A stretch of DNA of 64,000 nucleotides from Bartonella florencae (GTDB lineage: Bacteria > Pseudomonadota > Alphaproteobacteria > Rhizobiales > Rhizobiaceae): the NCBI RefSeq assembly GCF_000312525.1, contig NZ_HE997452.1, forward strand, positions 290,519 through 354,518. The letters are read 5' to 3'. The position numbers and the translations under genes were made by a program. The notes beneath the pieces are model-generated. The model saw only the letters and a list, made by a program, of their open reading frames with translations, was not told the DNA's origin and ran no database searches. Below are positions 10,046 through 19,162 of this stretch, piece by piece. Position 1 is the first letter of the stretch; each line of letters starts with the position of its first letter.

Positions 10046-10691
10046 TGAATCTTTCTACAGAACAAAAATATCAAGCTCTTTTAAATGTTGTTCCTTCTGT
10101 TTCACGTGAAACGATGGAAAATTTAATAAAATTTGAAACTTTAATAATGCAATGGAATCGGCATATTAATTTAATATCTGCTGCAACAATACCTCTTTTG
10201 TGGAAACGTCATATTTTAGATTCAGCACAACTTTATCCTTTATACAGTAATTTACTGCATTGGTGTGATCTTGGATCAGGTGGTGGATTTCCTGCAATTG
10301 TTATTGCTATCTTTATGAAAGAAAAAAAAGAGGACATATTGATCTTGTTGAAAGCAATGGAAAAAAAATTTCTTTTTTACGGACAGTCATTGCTGAACTT
10401 GATCTGCCAGCGACAGTTTATCACCACAGAATTGAGGATGCATACCAAAAAATAGCAAAACCAGAGGTTATTACAGCACGGGGATTAGCTTCTCTTGATG
10501 ATCTTTTAAAGCTCATTTTTCCTTTATTCACACAAAAAACAATCGCTCTTTTACAAAAAGGTAGGGATTACTCTGCAGAAATTAAAAATACCTCTGCCAA
10601 TTGGCAGTTTGATCTGCTAAAACATAAAAGCAAAATTGATGAAAATTCTGTTATTTTAGAAATTTCTCATCTTCGATCATATAGAGGGTAA
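10045..10691 (+). pseudogene. rsmG: 16S rRNA (guanine527-N7)-methyltransferase, frameshifted
   Basis: RsmG (GidB) methylates G527 of 16S rRNA. The frame starts at ATG 10045, overlapping the mnmG stop, and has the family segments IKFETLIMQWNRHINLIS and WCDLGSGGGFPAIVIAI. At an A8 tract (10322-10329) it shifts and ends at 10455. In the other frame HIDLVESNGKKISFLRTVIAE continues, then EVITARGLASLDDLL, to a stop at 10689-10691. One extra A would restore about 215 codons. Both halves are well conserved, so the break is recent or artefactual. parA starts 6 nt later. Confidence 0.9.
10098..10113. promoter_or_regulatory. parS: parS site 3, inside rsmG
   Basis: TGTTTCACGTGAAACG matches the parS consensus at 15 of 16 positions. 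It lies within the 5' coding part of rsmG and encodes the residues VSRET in frame. Confidence 0.88.
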
Positions 10692-10697
10692 AGCAAA

Positions 10698-11495
10698 ATG
10701 AGCGAAACACGAATTATCGCTATTGCAAACCAAAAAGGTGGGGTCGGGAAAACAACCACAGCAATTAATCTTTCAACAGCTTTAGCAGCCATTGGGGAAA
10801 ATGTTCTTATTATGGATGTTGATCCACAAGGAAATGCGAGTACAGGACTTGGAATAGATCGTAATAACCGTCCTTTGTCTTCTTATGATGTTTTGGTTTC
10901 AGGAGTTTCAGTGACAGAAGCCGCTTTAAAAACAGCGGTACCAAATCTCTATATTGTTCCTTCTACACTTGATCTGTTAGGTGTAGAAATGGAAATTTCT
11001 TCGTCAAAAGATCGTATTCAACGGCTGCGTAAAGCGCTCTATGATGATCCGAAGATGGAAAAAAAATTCAGTTATATTTTAATTGATTGTCCCCCATCTC
11101 TTAATCTTCTTACGCTGAATGCTATGGGGGCTGCAGATTCTGTTTTGGTGCCGATGCAATGTGAATTTTTAGCACTTGAGGGTTTAAGCCAATTGCTTGA
11201 AACAGTAAAGCAAGTACGATCCGTACTTAATCCATCCCTAGAAATTCAAGGCATTGTTCTCACCATGTATGATGGGCGGAATAATCTTTCAAATCAAGTT
11301 GTTGAAGATGTGCGCTCTTTTATGGGAGATAAAGTTTATCGTACCGTTATTCCACGAAATGTGCGAGTATCAGAAGCACCTTCTTTTGGTAAACCTGTAT
11401 TGCTTTATGATCTCAAATGTGCAGGTAGTCAGGCTTATTTGCGTCTAGCATCAGAGGTAATACAACGTGAAAAACAAGCAAGTGCCGCTGCTTAG
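10698..11495 (+). CDS. parA: chromosome partitioning ATPase ParA
   Basis: This 265-residue deviant Walker-type ATPase acts with ParB-parS to segregate origins to the new pole. The deviant Walker A motif is ANQKGGVGKTTTAINL at residues about 10-25, and switch II is seen in DVDPQGNASTGLG. The Walker B region is YILIDCPPSLNLLTLNAM. The normal rhizobial order mnmG-rsmG-parA-parB is kept. parB follows after 45 nt, presumably in the same transcript. Confidence 0.97.
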   Translation: MSETRIIAIANQKGGVGKTTTAINLSTALAAIGENVLIMDVDPQGNASTGLGIDRNNRPLSSYDVLVSGVSVTEAALKTAVPNLYIVPSTLDLLGVEMEISSSKDRIQRLRKALYDDPKMEKKFSYILIDCPPSLNLLTLNAMGAADSVLVPMQCEFLALEGLSQLLETVKQVRSVLNPSLEIQGIVLTMYDGRNNLSNQVVEDVRSFMGDKVYRTVIPRNVRVSEAPSFGKPVLLYDLKCAGSQAYLRLASEVIQREKQASAAA

Positions 11496-11540
11496 AAATG
11501 TAATAATAATTTTTAAAAAGAAAATTCAAAGAGTAAAACT

Positions 11541-12446
11541 ATGAATGATGATCAATCAAAAAAAAGACTGGGGCGTGGATTGGCAGCATTGATTGGCGAT
11601 ATCAGTTTAAATAATGGTCTTACACGTTCATCAAATACTGAAAAATTAGTAGAGTTCCGTCAGTTTTCTAATCTTTCTGAAAGATTTATTCCGATTGAAT
11701 CTATTTCGTGTAATCCACATAATCCACGGCGTCATTTTACTGAATCAGAACTTGATAATTTAGCACAATCAATACGTCAGCATGGTGTTGTTCAACCTGT
11801 TATTGTAAGACCTTTACAGAATAATCCTCAGCGATTTGAATTAATTGCTGGTGAAAGACGGTGGCGTGCTGCTCAGCGTGCTCATTTAAGTCAATTGCCG
11901 GTGATTGTTCGTGATGTGGATGATAAAACAGCTTTGGAATTGGCAATTATTGAAAATGTTCAGCGTGCCGATCTTAACCCTATTGAAGAGGCAATGGGGT
12001 ATGAACTTTTGCTGAATGAACATGATTATACGCAAGCAGATTTGGCTCAGGTCATTGGAAAAAGCCGAAGTCATGTTGCAAATACGCTTCGTTTATTAAA
12101 GTTACCGTTAAAAGTACAACAATTTTTAACCGATGGACAACTCTCTGCTGGTCATGCACGTTGTCTTATAACCGTAGATAATCCACTGGATTTGGCCGAA
12201 AAAATTATTCGTGAGGGTCTTTCTGTACGTCAAACAGAAATACTTGCATATGAACAGGCTAATCCAAAGGTCAAAAAACGAACTTCTGTAGAGAAAGATG
12301 CTGAAACAAAATCTTTAGAAAAATTGCTTGCAGATGTAATTGGAATGAAAGTCATTATTAAGCATGGTAAAAAAGGTGGTGATTTAAAAATACACTACTC
12401 TTCATTAGAACAATTGGATGATATTTGTCGACGTTTGCAAAAGTAA
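11541..12446 (+). CDS. parB: chromosome partitioning protein ParB
   Basis: This 301-residue CTP-dependent DNA clamp loads at parS. The N-terminal KKRLGRGLAALIGD is the ParA-contacting motif. The CTP-binding catalytic domain has NPHNPRRHF and ELIAGERRWRAAQRAHL. The helix-turn-helix region ADLAQVIGKSRSHVANTLRL recognises parS, four copies of which are in this window. The C-terminal dimerisation domain is complete. In other Rhizobiales holA usually follows, but here a convergent secreted-protein gene does. Confidence 0.96.
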   Translation: MNDDQSKKRLGRGLAALIGDISLNNGLTRSSNTEKLVEFRQFSNLSERFIPIESISCNPHNPRRHFTESELDNLAQSIRQHGVVQPVIVRPLQNNPQRFELIAGERRWRAAQRAHLSQLPVIVRDVDDKTALELAIIENVQRADLNPIEEAMGYELLLNEHDYTQADLAQVIGKSRSHVANTLRLLKLPLKVQQFLTDGQLSAGHARCLITVDNPLDLAEKIIREGLSVRQTEILAYEQANPKVKKRTSVEKDAETKSLEKLLADVIGMKVIIKHGKKGGDLKIHYSSLEQLDDICRRLQK

Positions 12447-12474
12447 TCAATTATGCCAAATAAAAAGGATTCTT

Positions 12475-13383
12475 TTAACAAGCTCCTCTTAAAATTTTGA
12501 TTATTTTGTACATGTGTTCTTTAGCAAATTCGATATTGCTTGAAGACACAATATTTTGTCCATGAGGAAAAATTTTTTCATTTGTAAGCACAATTAATGT
12601 TGTTTGAAGTGTTAAGTGACTAAAAACAAAATCTTTTGGGGTGAGATTATTTTCCTTTAAAATACTTATGAATTCTGGCTTGCGAGAAATATAAGCGATA
12701 TATTCTTCAACTCTATCTTTATGAATAATAGAACGATTTTCGATTTTAGCTGTCTTTGGTTCTGAAGGTAAATTTTTACATTCGTTTTCAATTTTCTCTA
12801 GCTTTAAAAGAAGATCTTCTGTTAAGGGATAATTTGCAACAAGAGGTGGATGAAAAAGATCATCCGTTTCTTCTTTTGTTTCTTTAGCGTATGATACAAG
12901 AGGAAAAAGAAGTCTTTTACAGCTTCCTAAAAGAGTCATTGCTTTGTAAAGATACTTTTTAACAAATTCAATATTGTTTTGAGATATAATGACTTCTTTA
13001 TCATAATGTGCTTCTTCGGGTACCATTAAAAGCATCATTAATATTATTTCAAGTGTTAAGGTGCCAGCAGCGAAATCTTTCGCGGTGAGATCGTTTTCTT
13101 TTAAAATATTCATGAATTCTGGCTTACGAGAAATATAAGAAGTATAGTTTTCAATATTAGAGCGAACTATAGAATCATAAGCGGTAAGGTCATATTTTAT
13201 TTTTGGAAGTAAATTTTTACATTCGTTTTCAATTTTCTCCAGCTTTAAAAGAAAATCTTTTGTTAAGGGGTAATTAGCAACAAGAGCTGATAGAGGGGGA
13301 TGGTTGTCTGTTTCTTTTTTTGTTTCTTGAGCATATAGTGCGAAGAAGAAAAGGAAGAGAAAACACAATAAAAATCTAAGCAT
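12475..13383 (-). CDS. secreted protein of two tandem repeats, unknown function
   Basis: The 302-residue product begins with a strongly hydrophobic signal peptide ending near FFFALYAQ. Two copies of a domain of about 125 residues follow (roughly 28-156 and 178-302). Both contain VANYPLT.D.LLKLEKIENECKNL, YISRKPEF..ILKEN.LT.KDF and a NIEF.K...YK segment near the end, each closing with a cysteine (residues 155 and 302). The inter-repeat stretch LLFPLVSYAKETKEETD resembles the signal peptide and its downstream residues. It therefore looks like a tandem gene duplicate that fused. I recognise no family. It is probably a lineage-specific exported protein. Confidence 0.75.
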   Translation of the reverse strand: MLRFLLCFLFLFFFALYAQETKKETDNHPPLSALVANYPLTKDFLLKLEKIENECKNLLPKIKYDLTAYDSIVRSNIENYTSYISRKPEFMNILKENDLTAKDFAAGTLTLEIILMMLLMVPEEAHYDKEVIISQNNIEFVKKYLYKAMTLLGSCKRLLFPLVSYAKETKEETDDLFHPPLVANYPLTEDLLLKLEKIENECKNLPSEPKTAKIENRSIIHKDRVEEYIAYISRKPEFISILKENNLTPKDFVFSHLTLQTTLIVLTNEKIFPHGQNIVSSSNIEFAKEHMYKIIKILRGAC

Positions 13384-13385
13384 GG

Positions 13386-14147
13386 TTAAAAGATATCTTT
13401 TCTTTTCCGAATTTCAGCAAAGACTTCTTCATTTGTGGCTTTTTCTAAAGCAAGATTTTTTCTGATTGTGTGATCATCCCAGCGAAGAAAGGGATTCGTT
13501 GCTTTTTCTTGCTCTAAAGTGACTGGGAGAGTCATGGCATTTTGTGAGCGCAATAAAAAAACCTCTTCTGCTCTTTTCTGAAGTTTTTGATTATATGGAT
13601 CAAGCGTCAATGCAAAAAGAGCATTATTTTTTGTGTATTCATGTCCACAATAAAGAAGTGTTTCGTTGGGAAGTTGACGAAGCTTTTTTAAAGAATTTAG
13701 CATTTGTGCTGCTGATCCTTCAAATATACGTCCACAGCCAAGTGAAAAAAGTGTATCTCCAGCAAAGAGTAAATTTTTTTCAGGAAAATAATAGGATACT
13801 GCTCCTAAAGTGTGACCAGGGGTTGAGAGAGCTAAAAGGGTGTGAGAGCCAAAAAAGATTTTTTCATCAGGTTGAAGTGTTTGATCAAGGTGGTGAATTT
13901 TTTCTTTTTCTGCTTCTGGTCCAATAACTGTAGCTTTATATTGCTGCTTTAATTCTGCTAAGGCTTCCACATGGTCGTGATGATGGTGTGTGATAAAAAT
14001 AGTTTGAAGTGTCCAGTTACGACGTTTTAAGGCATGCTGAATAGCTTTGCTTTCAGGCGCATCAATTGCCGCTGTGATGCCACTTTTTTCATCATGAATA
14101 AGCACACCAAAATTATCTTCTCTACAAAGGAACTGTTCAATCAACAT
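13386..14147 (-). CDS. gloB: hydroxyacylglutathione hydrolase (glyoxalase II)
   Basis: This 253-residue metallo-beta-lactamase-fold enzyme hydrolyses S-lactoylglutathione to lactate and glutathione, the second step of methylglyoxal detoxification. The metal-binding motif is FITHHHHDHVEAL, and the later metal ligands fall in STPGHTLGAVSY, FAGDTLFSLGCGR and YCGHEYT. The C-terminus with NPFLRWDD is the glutathione-binding region typical of GloB. The gene is complete, with the secreted-repeat gene 2 nt downstream on the same strand. Confidence 0.93.
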   Translation of the reverse strand: MLIEQFLCREDNFGVLIHDEKSGITAAIDAPESKAIQHALKRRNWTLQTIFITHHHHDHVEALAELKQQYKATVIGPEAEKEKIHHLDQTLQPDEKIFFGSHTLLALSTPGHTLGAVSYYFPEKNLLFAGDTLFSLGCGRIFEGSAAQMLNSLKKLRQLPNETLLYCGHEYTKNNALFALTLDPYNQKLQKRAEEVFLLRSQNAMTLPVTLEQEKATNPFLRWDDHTIRKNLALEKATNEEVFAEIRKRKDIF

Positions 14148-14215
14148 GCTCTTTCTCCTGAACAGTGTGCAGTGATAAAATTTATATCATAACGTGTATT
14201 ATAAATATGTTATAT

Positions 14216-14905
14216 TTAAGAATTAGAGTTATCCTTTTCTGTAAAAAGCCCTTGTGAGTGTTTTAGTATAAGAGGCATTTGGGTAAGCATAAAGAGAACT
14301 GTTAGGGGCATAACGCCAAATACTTTGAAACTTGTCCAGACATTGTCACTAAAATTGCGCCAAACGATTTCATTTAAAAGAGCGAGGAGAACGAAAAAAA
14401 ATGCCCAACGATAGGTTAGTTTTTGCCATCCTAAGTCATCAAGCTTTAAAGTAGAATCCAGTGCATAACGCAATAGAGGTTTCTTAAAAAACATGCCACC
14501 AAAAAGAATAATAGCAAATAAGCTATTGATGATTGTTGGTTTCATTTTAATGAAAGTGTCATTGTGAAGCCAGAGTGTTAAAAAGCCAAAGACGAGAACA
14601 AATACTCCTGAGATGAGAGGCATTAAAGGAATTTTTCGTGTAAGAATCCATGATAAGCTTAATGCGATAATGATTGCTACCATGAAAATAGCTGTAGCAG
14701 GGAAAATAGGCTTCTGAAAATTTTTAAAAATTTCAACATTTTTTAATAGCCATTCCCCTTTATAATTGGCAAGAAAAAAAACAACCAATGGTCCCATTTC
14801 TAAGAGAAATTTAAGTGTTGGTGAAAGAGGTGTTTTTTGATTGTCATTGGTATTTTTTGCGTTGTAATTATTATGAGTATTGGTTTTTAATGAAGTTTTT
14901 TTCAT
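14216..14905 (-). CDS. yciB: inner membrane septation protein A family (YciB/IspZ)
   Basis: This 229-residue multi-pass membrane protein belongs to the YciB/IspZ family, implicated in envelope synthesis and division. The diagnostic segment FLLEMGPLVVFFLANYKGEW follows a short polar, Asn-rich N-terminus. About five to six hydrophobic segments follow. LDDLGWQKLTYRWAFFF and NEIVWRNFSDNVWTSFKVFG are family hallmarks. It starts 2 nt after the ftsY stop and closes the dapF-mtaB-ftsY-yciB operon. Confidence 0.92.
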   Translation of the reverse strand: MKKTSLKTNTHNNYNAKNTNDNQKTPLSPTLKFLLEMGPLVVFFLANYKGEWLLKNVEIFKNFQKPIFPATAIFMVAIIIALSLSWILTRKIPLMPLISGVFVLVFGFLTLWLHNDTFIKMKPTIINSLFAIILFGGMFFKKPLLRYALDSTLKLDDLGWQKLTYRWAFFFVLLALLNEIVWRNFSDNVWTSFKVFGVMPLTVLFMLTQMPLILKHSQGLFTEKDNSNS

Positions 14906-14907
14906 GT

Positions 14908-16167
14908 TTATCTTCCTGTGATTGTTTCGGCAAAATCAGAAGCAGAAAAAGGTTGAAGATCCTCGACATTCTCTCCTATACCGATAAAATAAACGGGTAA
15001 TTTATATTTTGCTGCAATAGCAACAAGTACCCCACCTCGTGCGCTACCATCAAGCTTTGTCATGACTAAACCGTTAACACCAGCAATATAACGGAAAATA
15101 TCCACTTGGTTAAGCGCATTTTGTCCGGTAGTGGCATCTAGTGTTTGAATAATTGTATGGGGTGCTTGGGGGTTTTGTTTCCCTAAAACACGGATAATCT
15201 TTGCTAATTCATCCATCAGTTCCGTTTTATTTTGTAGGCGTCCAGCGGTATCGATAATCAAAACGTCAGTGTTTGCTTTTTTAGCTTTTTCATAAGCGTC
15301 AAATGCTAAACTTGCAGCATCTGCTCCTAGCTTTGTTGAAATAACAGGAGAACCTGTGCGCTCACCCCAAATATGCAATTGTTCAATAGCTGCAGCGCGA
15401 AATGTATCACCAGCAGCTAGCATAACTTTTAATCCCCCTGCTGTGAGTTTTGCTGCAATTTTTCCAATCGTTGTTGTTTTTCCAGTACCATTTACGCCGA
15501 CCAGCAAAATAACGTGAGGCTTATGATTAAGATCAAGTTCTAATGGAACAGCTACAGGCTCCAATACTTTTTTTATTTCATCTGCCATAATGGTATGAAT
15601 GTCATCAGGAGAGAGATTTTTTTCATAACGACTAGAAGCGAGACTATCAGTAATACGTGTAGCAGTTTCTACACCAAGATCAGCTTGAATAAGAATATCT
15701 TCTAGCTCTTGCAGTGTATTTTCATCAAGTTTTCCTTTAACGAATATGTCAGCTATCGATCCGCTTAAGCGTTGTGAAGAAAGAGCTAAACCGTTTTTTA
15801 AGCGTGCAAACCACGCTGTCTTTTTCTGTTCAACAGACGTTTTAGGGGATAATTCTTCGTTTTTCTTTTCATTGATTGTGTCCGTGACAATAATTTTTCC
15901 AGAAAGGGGGACTTTTCCAGAAAGAGATACTTTTGCAGAGTCATTTTCAAAAAAGGGAGTTTTCTCATCACACGTGGCAGATATTGTATTTTGGCTTTCT
16001 GGTTGTTCAGCTTTTTCTTTGTCGATAGAAGGGGATAGGTTGCTTTCACTGCTTTTTACGATATCAGCTTTAGAAGTGGAAATGTGTTCCATTTCTCGAT
16101 CTTCAGATTTTTTAAAAGAAAAGATTTTTTTGATAAAAGATTTTGTCATAAGGGCTTTCCTGCTCAA
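14908..16167 (-). CDS. ftsY: signal recognition particle receptor FtsY
   Basis: This 419-residue SRP receptor GTPase delivers nascent membrane proteins to the translocon. An acidic, low-complexity A domain of about 120 residues includes the tandem SLSGKVPLSGK. The N domain (about 125-200) and G domain follow, with GVNGTGKTTTIGKIAAKL (G1), DTFRAAAIEQL, LIIDTAGRLQNK (G3) and TKLDGSARGG (G4). The tail GVGEN-like segment GIGENVEDLQPF is normal. The start overlaps the mtaB stop by 4 nt. Confidence 0.96.
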   Translation of the reverse strand: MSRKALMTKSFIKKIFSFKKSEDREMEHISTSKADIVKSSESNLSPSIDKEKAEQPESQNTISATCDEKTPFFENDSAKVSLSGKVPLSGKIIVTDTINEKKNEELSPKTSVEQKKTAWFARLKNGLALSSQRLSGSIADIFVKGKLDENTLQELEDILIQADLGVETATRITDSLASSRYEKNLSPDDIHTIMADEIKKVLEPVAVPLELDLNHKPHVILLVGVNGTGKTTTIGKIAAKLTAGGLKVMLAAGDTFRAAAIEQLHIWGERTGSPVISTKLGADAASLAFDAYEKAKKANTDVLIIDTAGRLQNKTELMDELAKIIRVLGKQNPQAPHTIIQTLDATTGQNALNQVDIFRYIAGVNGLVMTKLDGSARGGVLVAIAAKYKLPVYFIGIGENVEDLQPFSASDFAETITGR

Positions 16168-17447
16168 GCGGCGTTTAATTTTGGAAGGACAGCAATTAAT
16201 TTGTCACCATCATGGTCAACAATAAGGGCTTGAACAATTGTTCCAGCTTTTGCACCTTTGATTTGTACAAGGGTATAGTCTTCTGTTCGCCCAATTTCAT
16301 CTTTTTCAACGAGAATTGTTTGTTGGCTGTTTTGTAAAAGAATAAGATGTTTTTGGTAAGCCTCCTCACCTGCTTTGCGTAATCGTTCTGCGCGCATCTT
16401 AATGATTTTACGGTTGATTTGTGGCATGCGCGCAGCGGGTGTTCCTTCTCTTGGACTAAAAGGAAAGACATGAAGGTGTGTTAAGTGACAATCATTGATT
16501 AGAGAAAGACTATTTTGAAACATTTCTTCTGTTTCAGTAGGAAAACCAGCAATTAAATCTGCACCATAAACCATTGTAGGACGTTTGGCACGCAAATCTT
16601 GGCAAAATTGAATAGCATGTTCACGTAAATGGCGGCGTTTCATTCTTTTTAAAATCATATTATCACCGGCTTGCAAGGATAAATGTAAATGCGGCATGAT
16701 CCTTGTTTCATAGGCCAAAAGATTTATCAATTCTTCGTCCGCTTCAATGGAATCGATTGATGAAAGGCGCAATCGAGGTAAATCAGATACGTGATGCAAA
16801 ATGGCTGAAGTTAATTTTCCTAAAGTCGCTTTTCCAGGTAGATCGTGACCATAGCTTGTAAGATCAACTCCTGTGAGGACTACCTCTTGAATACCATTAT
16901 CTATGAGCTGTTTAATTTGTTCAATGACAGCACCCATGGGAACTGAACGTGATGGTCCGCGTCCATAAGGGATAATGCAAAAGGTGCAGCGATGGTCGCA
17001 TCCATTTTGCACTTGTACAAAGGCACGTGTGCGTTCTTCCATTGCACCCACCATATGTGGGGCAATTTTTTGTACTTCCATGATGTTATTGATACGAAGC
17101 TTTTCGGAGTGGTTGATACCAAAATCAGGAAGTTGACGATAAGAATGGGCATGGAGCTTGTCTTCATTCCCTAAAACAAGGTCCACCTCTGTCATCGAGG
17201 CAAAGTTTTGTGCTTCTGTTTGAGCGGCACAGCCTGTGACAATAATGCGGGTATGAGGATTTTCACGTCTTGCTTTACGGATAGCTTGTTTTGCTTGTCG
17301 TACGGCTTCAGCAGTGACAGCACAAGTATTAAAAATAATAGCACCATCTTTGAGTTTATCTAACCCTGAAGAAGTGCTTTCTTTGCGTATGATTTCTGAT
17401 TCGTAGCTGTTTAATCGACAACCAAATGTTACAATTTCTATTGCCAT
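16164..17447 (-). CDS. mtaB: tRNA-t6A37 methylthiotransferase (MiaB/MtaB family)
   Basis: This 427-residue radical-SAM enzyme adds a methylthio group to t6A37 in ANN-decoding tRNAs. The N-terminal MTTase domain has FGCRLNSYES and the second and third cluster cysteines in FNTCAVTAEA and TGCAAQT. The radical-SAM motif is GCDHRCTFCIIPYGRG. The downstream DVDLTSYG-like GVDLTSYGHDLPG and the C-terminal TRAM-like end are present. It overlaps dapF by 1 nt and ftsY by 4 nt, so it is translated within the dapF operon. Confidence 0.93.
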   Translation of the reverse strand: MAIEIVTFGCRLNSYESEIIRKESTSSGLDKLKDGAIIFNTCAVTAEAVRQAKQAIRKARRENPHTRIIVTGCAAQTEAQNFASMTEVDLVLGNEDKLHAHSYRQLPDFGINHSEKLRINNIMEVQKIAPHMVGAMEERTRAFVQVQNGCDHRCTFCIIPYGRGPSRSVPMGAVIEQIKQLIDNGIQEVVLTGVDLTSYGHDLPGKATLGKLTSAILHHVSDLPRLRLSSIDSIEADEELINLLAYETRIMPHLHLSLQAGDNMILKRMKRRHLREHAIQFCQDLRAKRPTMVYGADLIAGFPTETEEMFQNSLSLINDCHLTHLHVFPFSPREGTPAARMPQINRKIIKMRAERLRKAGEEAYQKHLILLQNSQQTILVEKDEIGRTEDYTLVQIKGAKAGTIVQALIVDHDGDKLIAVLPKLNAA

Positions 17448-18298
17448 TAAAAGTGATCCTTTTTATAGTCCCCTGTTAAAGGATTTAAAAAACCACTAAA
17501 CTCATATTCAATTGGACCTGTCATAATAATGTGATTGTCTTCTCTATAAAAGATATTAAGTCTCCCCCTTGGTAAATTCACATCGATATGACGTTTTGTA
17601 AATCCACGTCGATAGGCAGCTACCGCACTCGCACAAGCAGCGCTTCCACATGCTTGTGTTAATCCAGCTCCTCTTTCCCATGTGCGTAAATTTAGGCTTT
17701 TCTTTGACATAACATGCGCAATAGAAATATTGCACTGTTCTGGAAAAAGGGGATCGTGTTCAAGTTTTGGTCCATATTTTTCTAATGGAATATGTTGAAT
17801 ATCACCTTCAATAAAAAAAATAGCGTGGAGATTGCCGATCGATACAAGGCAAGCATCTTTTAAGGGACCAGCGGTAATATCTACATGATTGGTATCAACT
17901 ATTTCACGTGAAACAGGCATATCTTTTGCATTGAAATTTGGGCATCCCATGTCAACAGAAATGAGGTTGTTGGCTTGGCGTTTGCCTTCAATAATTCCTG
18001 CAGGTGTTTCTAAGCGAAAAGTTTCACCCAAATTGTGATCTGTGAGCCATGCGATGACACAACGGGTACCGTTGCCGCAAGCTTTAGCCATTGAACCGTC
18101 AGTATTCCATATTTCAAGGCGGAAATCAGCTTCTTTTTTGGTTGCCTTGTGAATTGCCATAATTTGGTCAAAACGGGTTTCATGATCTGCTGCTAAGGCA
18201 AAAATTGCTTGTGGTGTGAGAGCCTCTTCGCTGTCACGCAGATCAGCAACAATAATTTGATTTCCAAGACCGTTCATTTTGCTGAATGGCGTTTTCAT
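17447..18298 (-). CDS. dapF: diaminopimelate epimerase
   Basis: This 283-residue enzyme converts LL-diaminopimelate to the meso form for peptidoglycan and lysine. The two catalytic cysteines are in KACGNGTRCV and QACGSAACASAVAAY, at the expected positions. The N-terminus KMNGLGNQIIV is diagnostic. It is the first gene of a tightly overlapping operon with mtaB, ftsY and yciB. A parS palindrome lies inside its coding sequence at 17900-17915. Confidence 0.96.
   Translation of the reverse strand: MKTPFSKMNGLGNQIIVADLRDSEEALTPQAIFALAADHETRFDQIMAIHKATKKEADFRLEIWNTDGSMAKACGNGTRCVIAWLTDHNLGETFRLETPAGIIEGKRQANNLISVDMGCPNFNAKDMPVSREIVDTNHVDITAGPLKDACLVSIGNLHAIFFIEGDIQHIPLEKYGPKLEHDPLFPEQCNISIAHVMSKKSLNLRTWERGAGLTQACGSAACASAVAAYRRGFTKRHIDVNLPRGRLNIFYREDNHIIMTGPIEYEFSGFLNPLTGDYKKDHF
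17900..17915. promoter_or_regulatory. parS: parS site 4, inside dapF
   Basis: TATTTCACGTGAAACA matches the parS consensus at 15 of 16 positions. It lies in dapF about 7.8 kb from site 3, on the far side of parAB from the other three. Confidence 0.8.
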
Positions 18299-18523
18299 GA
18301 AATTTCTCTATTTTTAACGATTGCCCACAAAGGATATATGGCTGAAAATCTTATAAATTTCTAGTGTTTAATAAATATAAAACTGGTCGCGGAATATTTT
18401 TTCTAAAATAAATAATTTTCACCCTGTTTTTTTAATTTGTTAATTTATCTTTGTAACATATAACAAATATTCATTCATTCATTTCTTGAGTGAGTTTATT
18501 TTTTGTCGTGGGAAAGTATAGAT

Positions 18524-19063
18524 ATGTCATTTTCAAGAATTTCATTTTTCGTTGCAATATCAACGGTAACCTTTTTAGGAGGATGTTCAACCTCACGGTT
18601 TGACAGTAATGATAGTAGCAACACATTAGAAGTTTTTTATCCGCAACAAATGCAAACAGAAATAATGTCTGATGTCGCAAATTCTCGTTCATCAACGTCT
18701 GGAGAAGATGGTTCGATGTATGAGAAAGGAGACTCTCAAAGTGATGGACGAATGGCTAGCCTTGATTTGCCAAGTAATGCTATTGATTTGTTTCCTGCAA
18801 GTATTTCTGGGGTGTGGAATCTTTCTATCGGAGGTAAGGTTTGCCGAATTGCAACACCACAAACGAAATTTGGTCAGGGATACCGTGCTGCTCCTCTACA
18901 CTGTCCAGGGATCGTTTCTCAAGTGAATTCGTGGGCAGTTAAAGGAAAAAGATTATATTTTTATAACAATTCAGGTCGTGTTATCGTTTCCCTTCATTCT
19001 TCTCATGTTGATCGTTTTGAGGGACGTACACTTGATGATCATCCTGTTGTTTTAAGCCGTTAA
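18524..19063 (+). CDS. outer membrane lipoprotein, AprI/Inh (Omp19-like) domain
   Basis: The 179-residue product begins MSFSRISFFVAISTVTFLGG followed by Cys, a clear lipobox (LGGC). A Ser/Asp/Asn-rich linker of about 70 residues leads to a C-terminal domain of about 90 residues, starting near LFPASISGVWNLSIGGKVCRI with two cysteines and ending VVLSR. This layout matches the protease-inhibitor Inh/AprI family, including Brucella Omp19. The likely role is an outer membrane lipoprotein that may inhibit host proteases. ATG at 18524 places the lipobox correctly, and the upstream in-frame TTG at 18503 would not improve the signal. Confidence 0.82.
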   Translation: MSFSRISFFVAISTVTFLGGCSTSRFDSNDSSNTLEVFYPQQMQTEIMSDVANSRSSTSGEDGSMYEKGDSQSDGRMASLDLPSNAIDLFPASISGVWNLSIGGKVCRIATPQTKFGQGYRAAPLHCPGIVSQVNSWAVKGKRLYFYNNSGRVIVSLHSSHVDRFEGRTLDDHPVVLSR

Positions 19064-19162
19064 AGCGCTTTTTACCGTTTATGAAAAATAAGAAATATAT
19101 GCACAGATCTGTAAGGAAAACAGGTATTTTTTATTGAAAACGGTTTGAAAAAAGGTGTTTGG

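Noticed and set aside
15746-16225. Plus-strand 159-codon frame opposite ftsY
   Set aside because: It is antisense to the FtsY acidic N-terminal domain, with no ribosome site and no recognisable motif.
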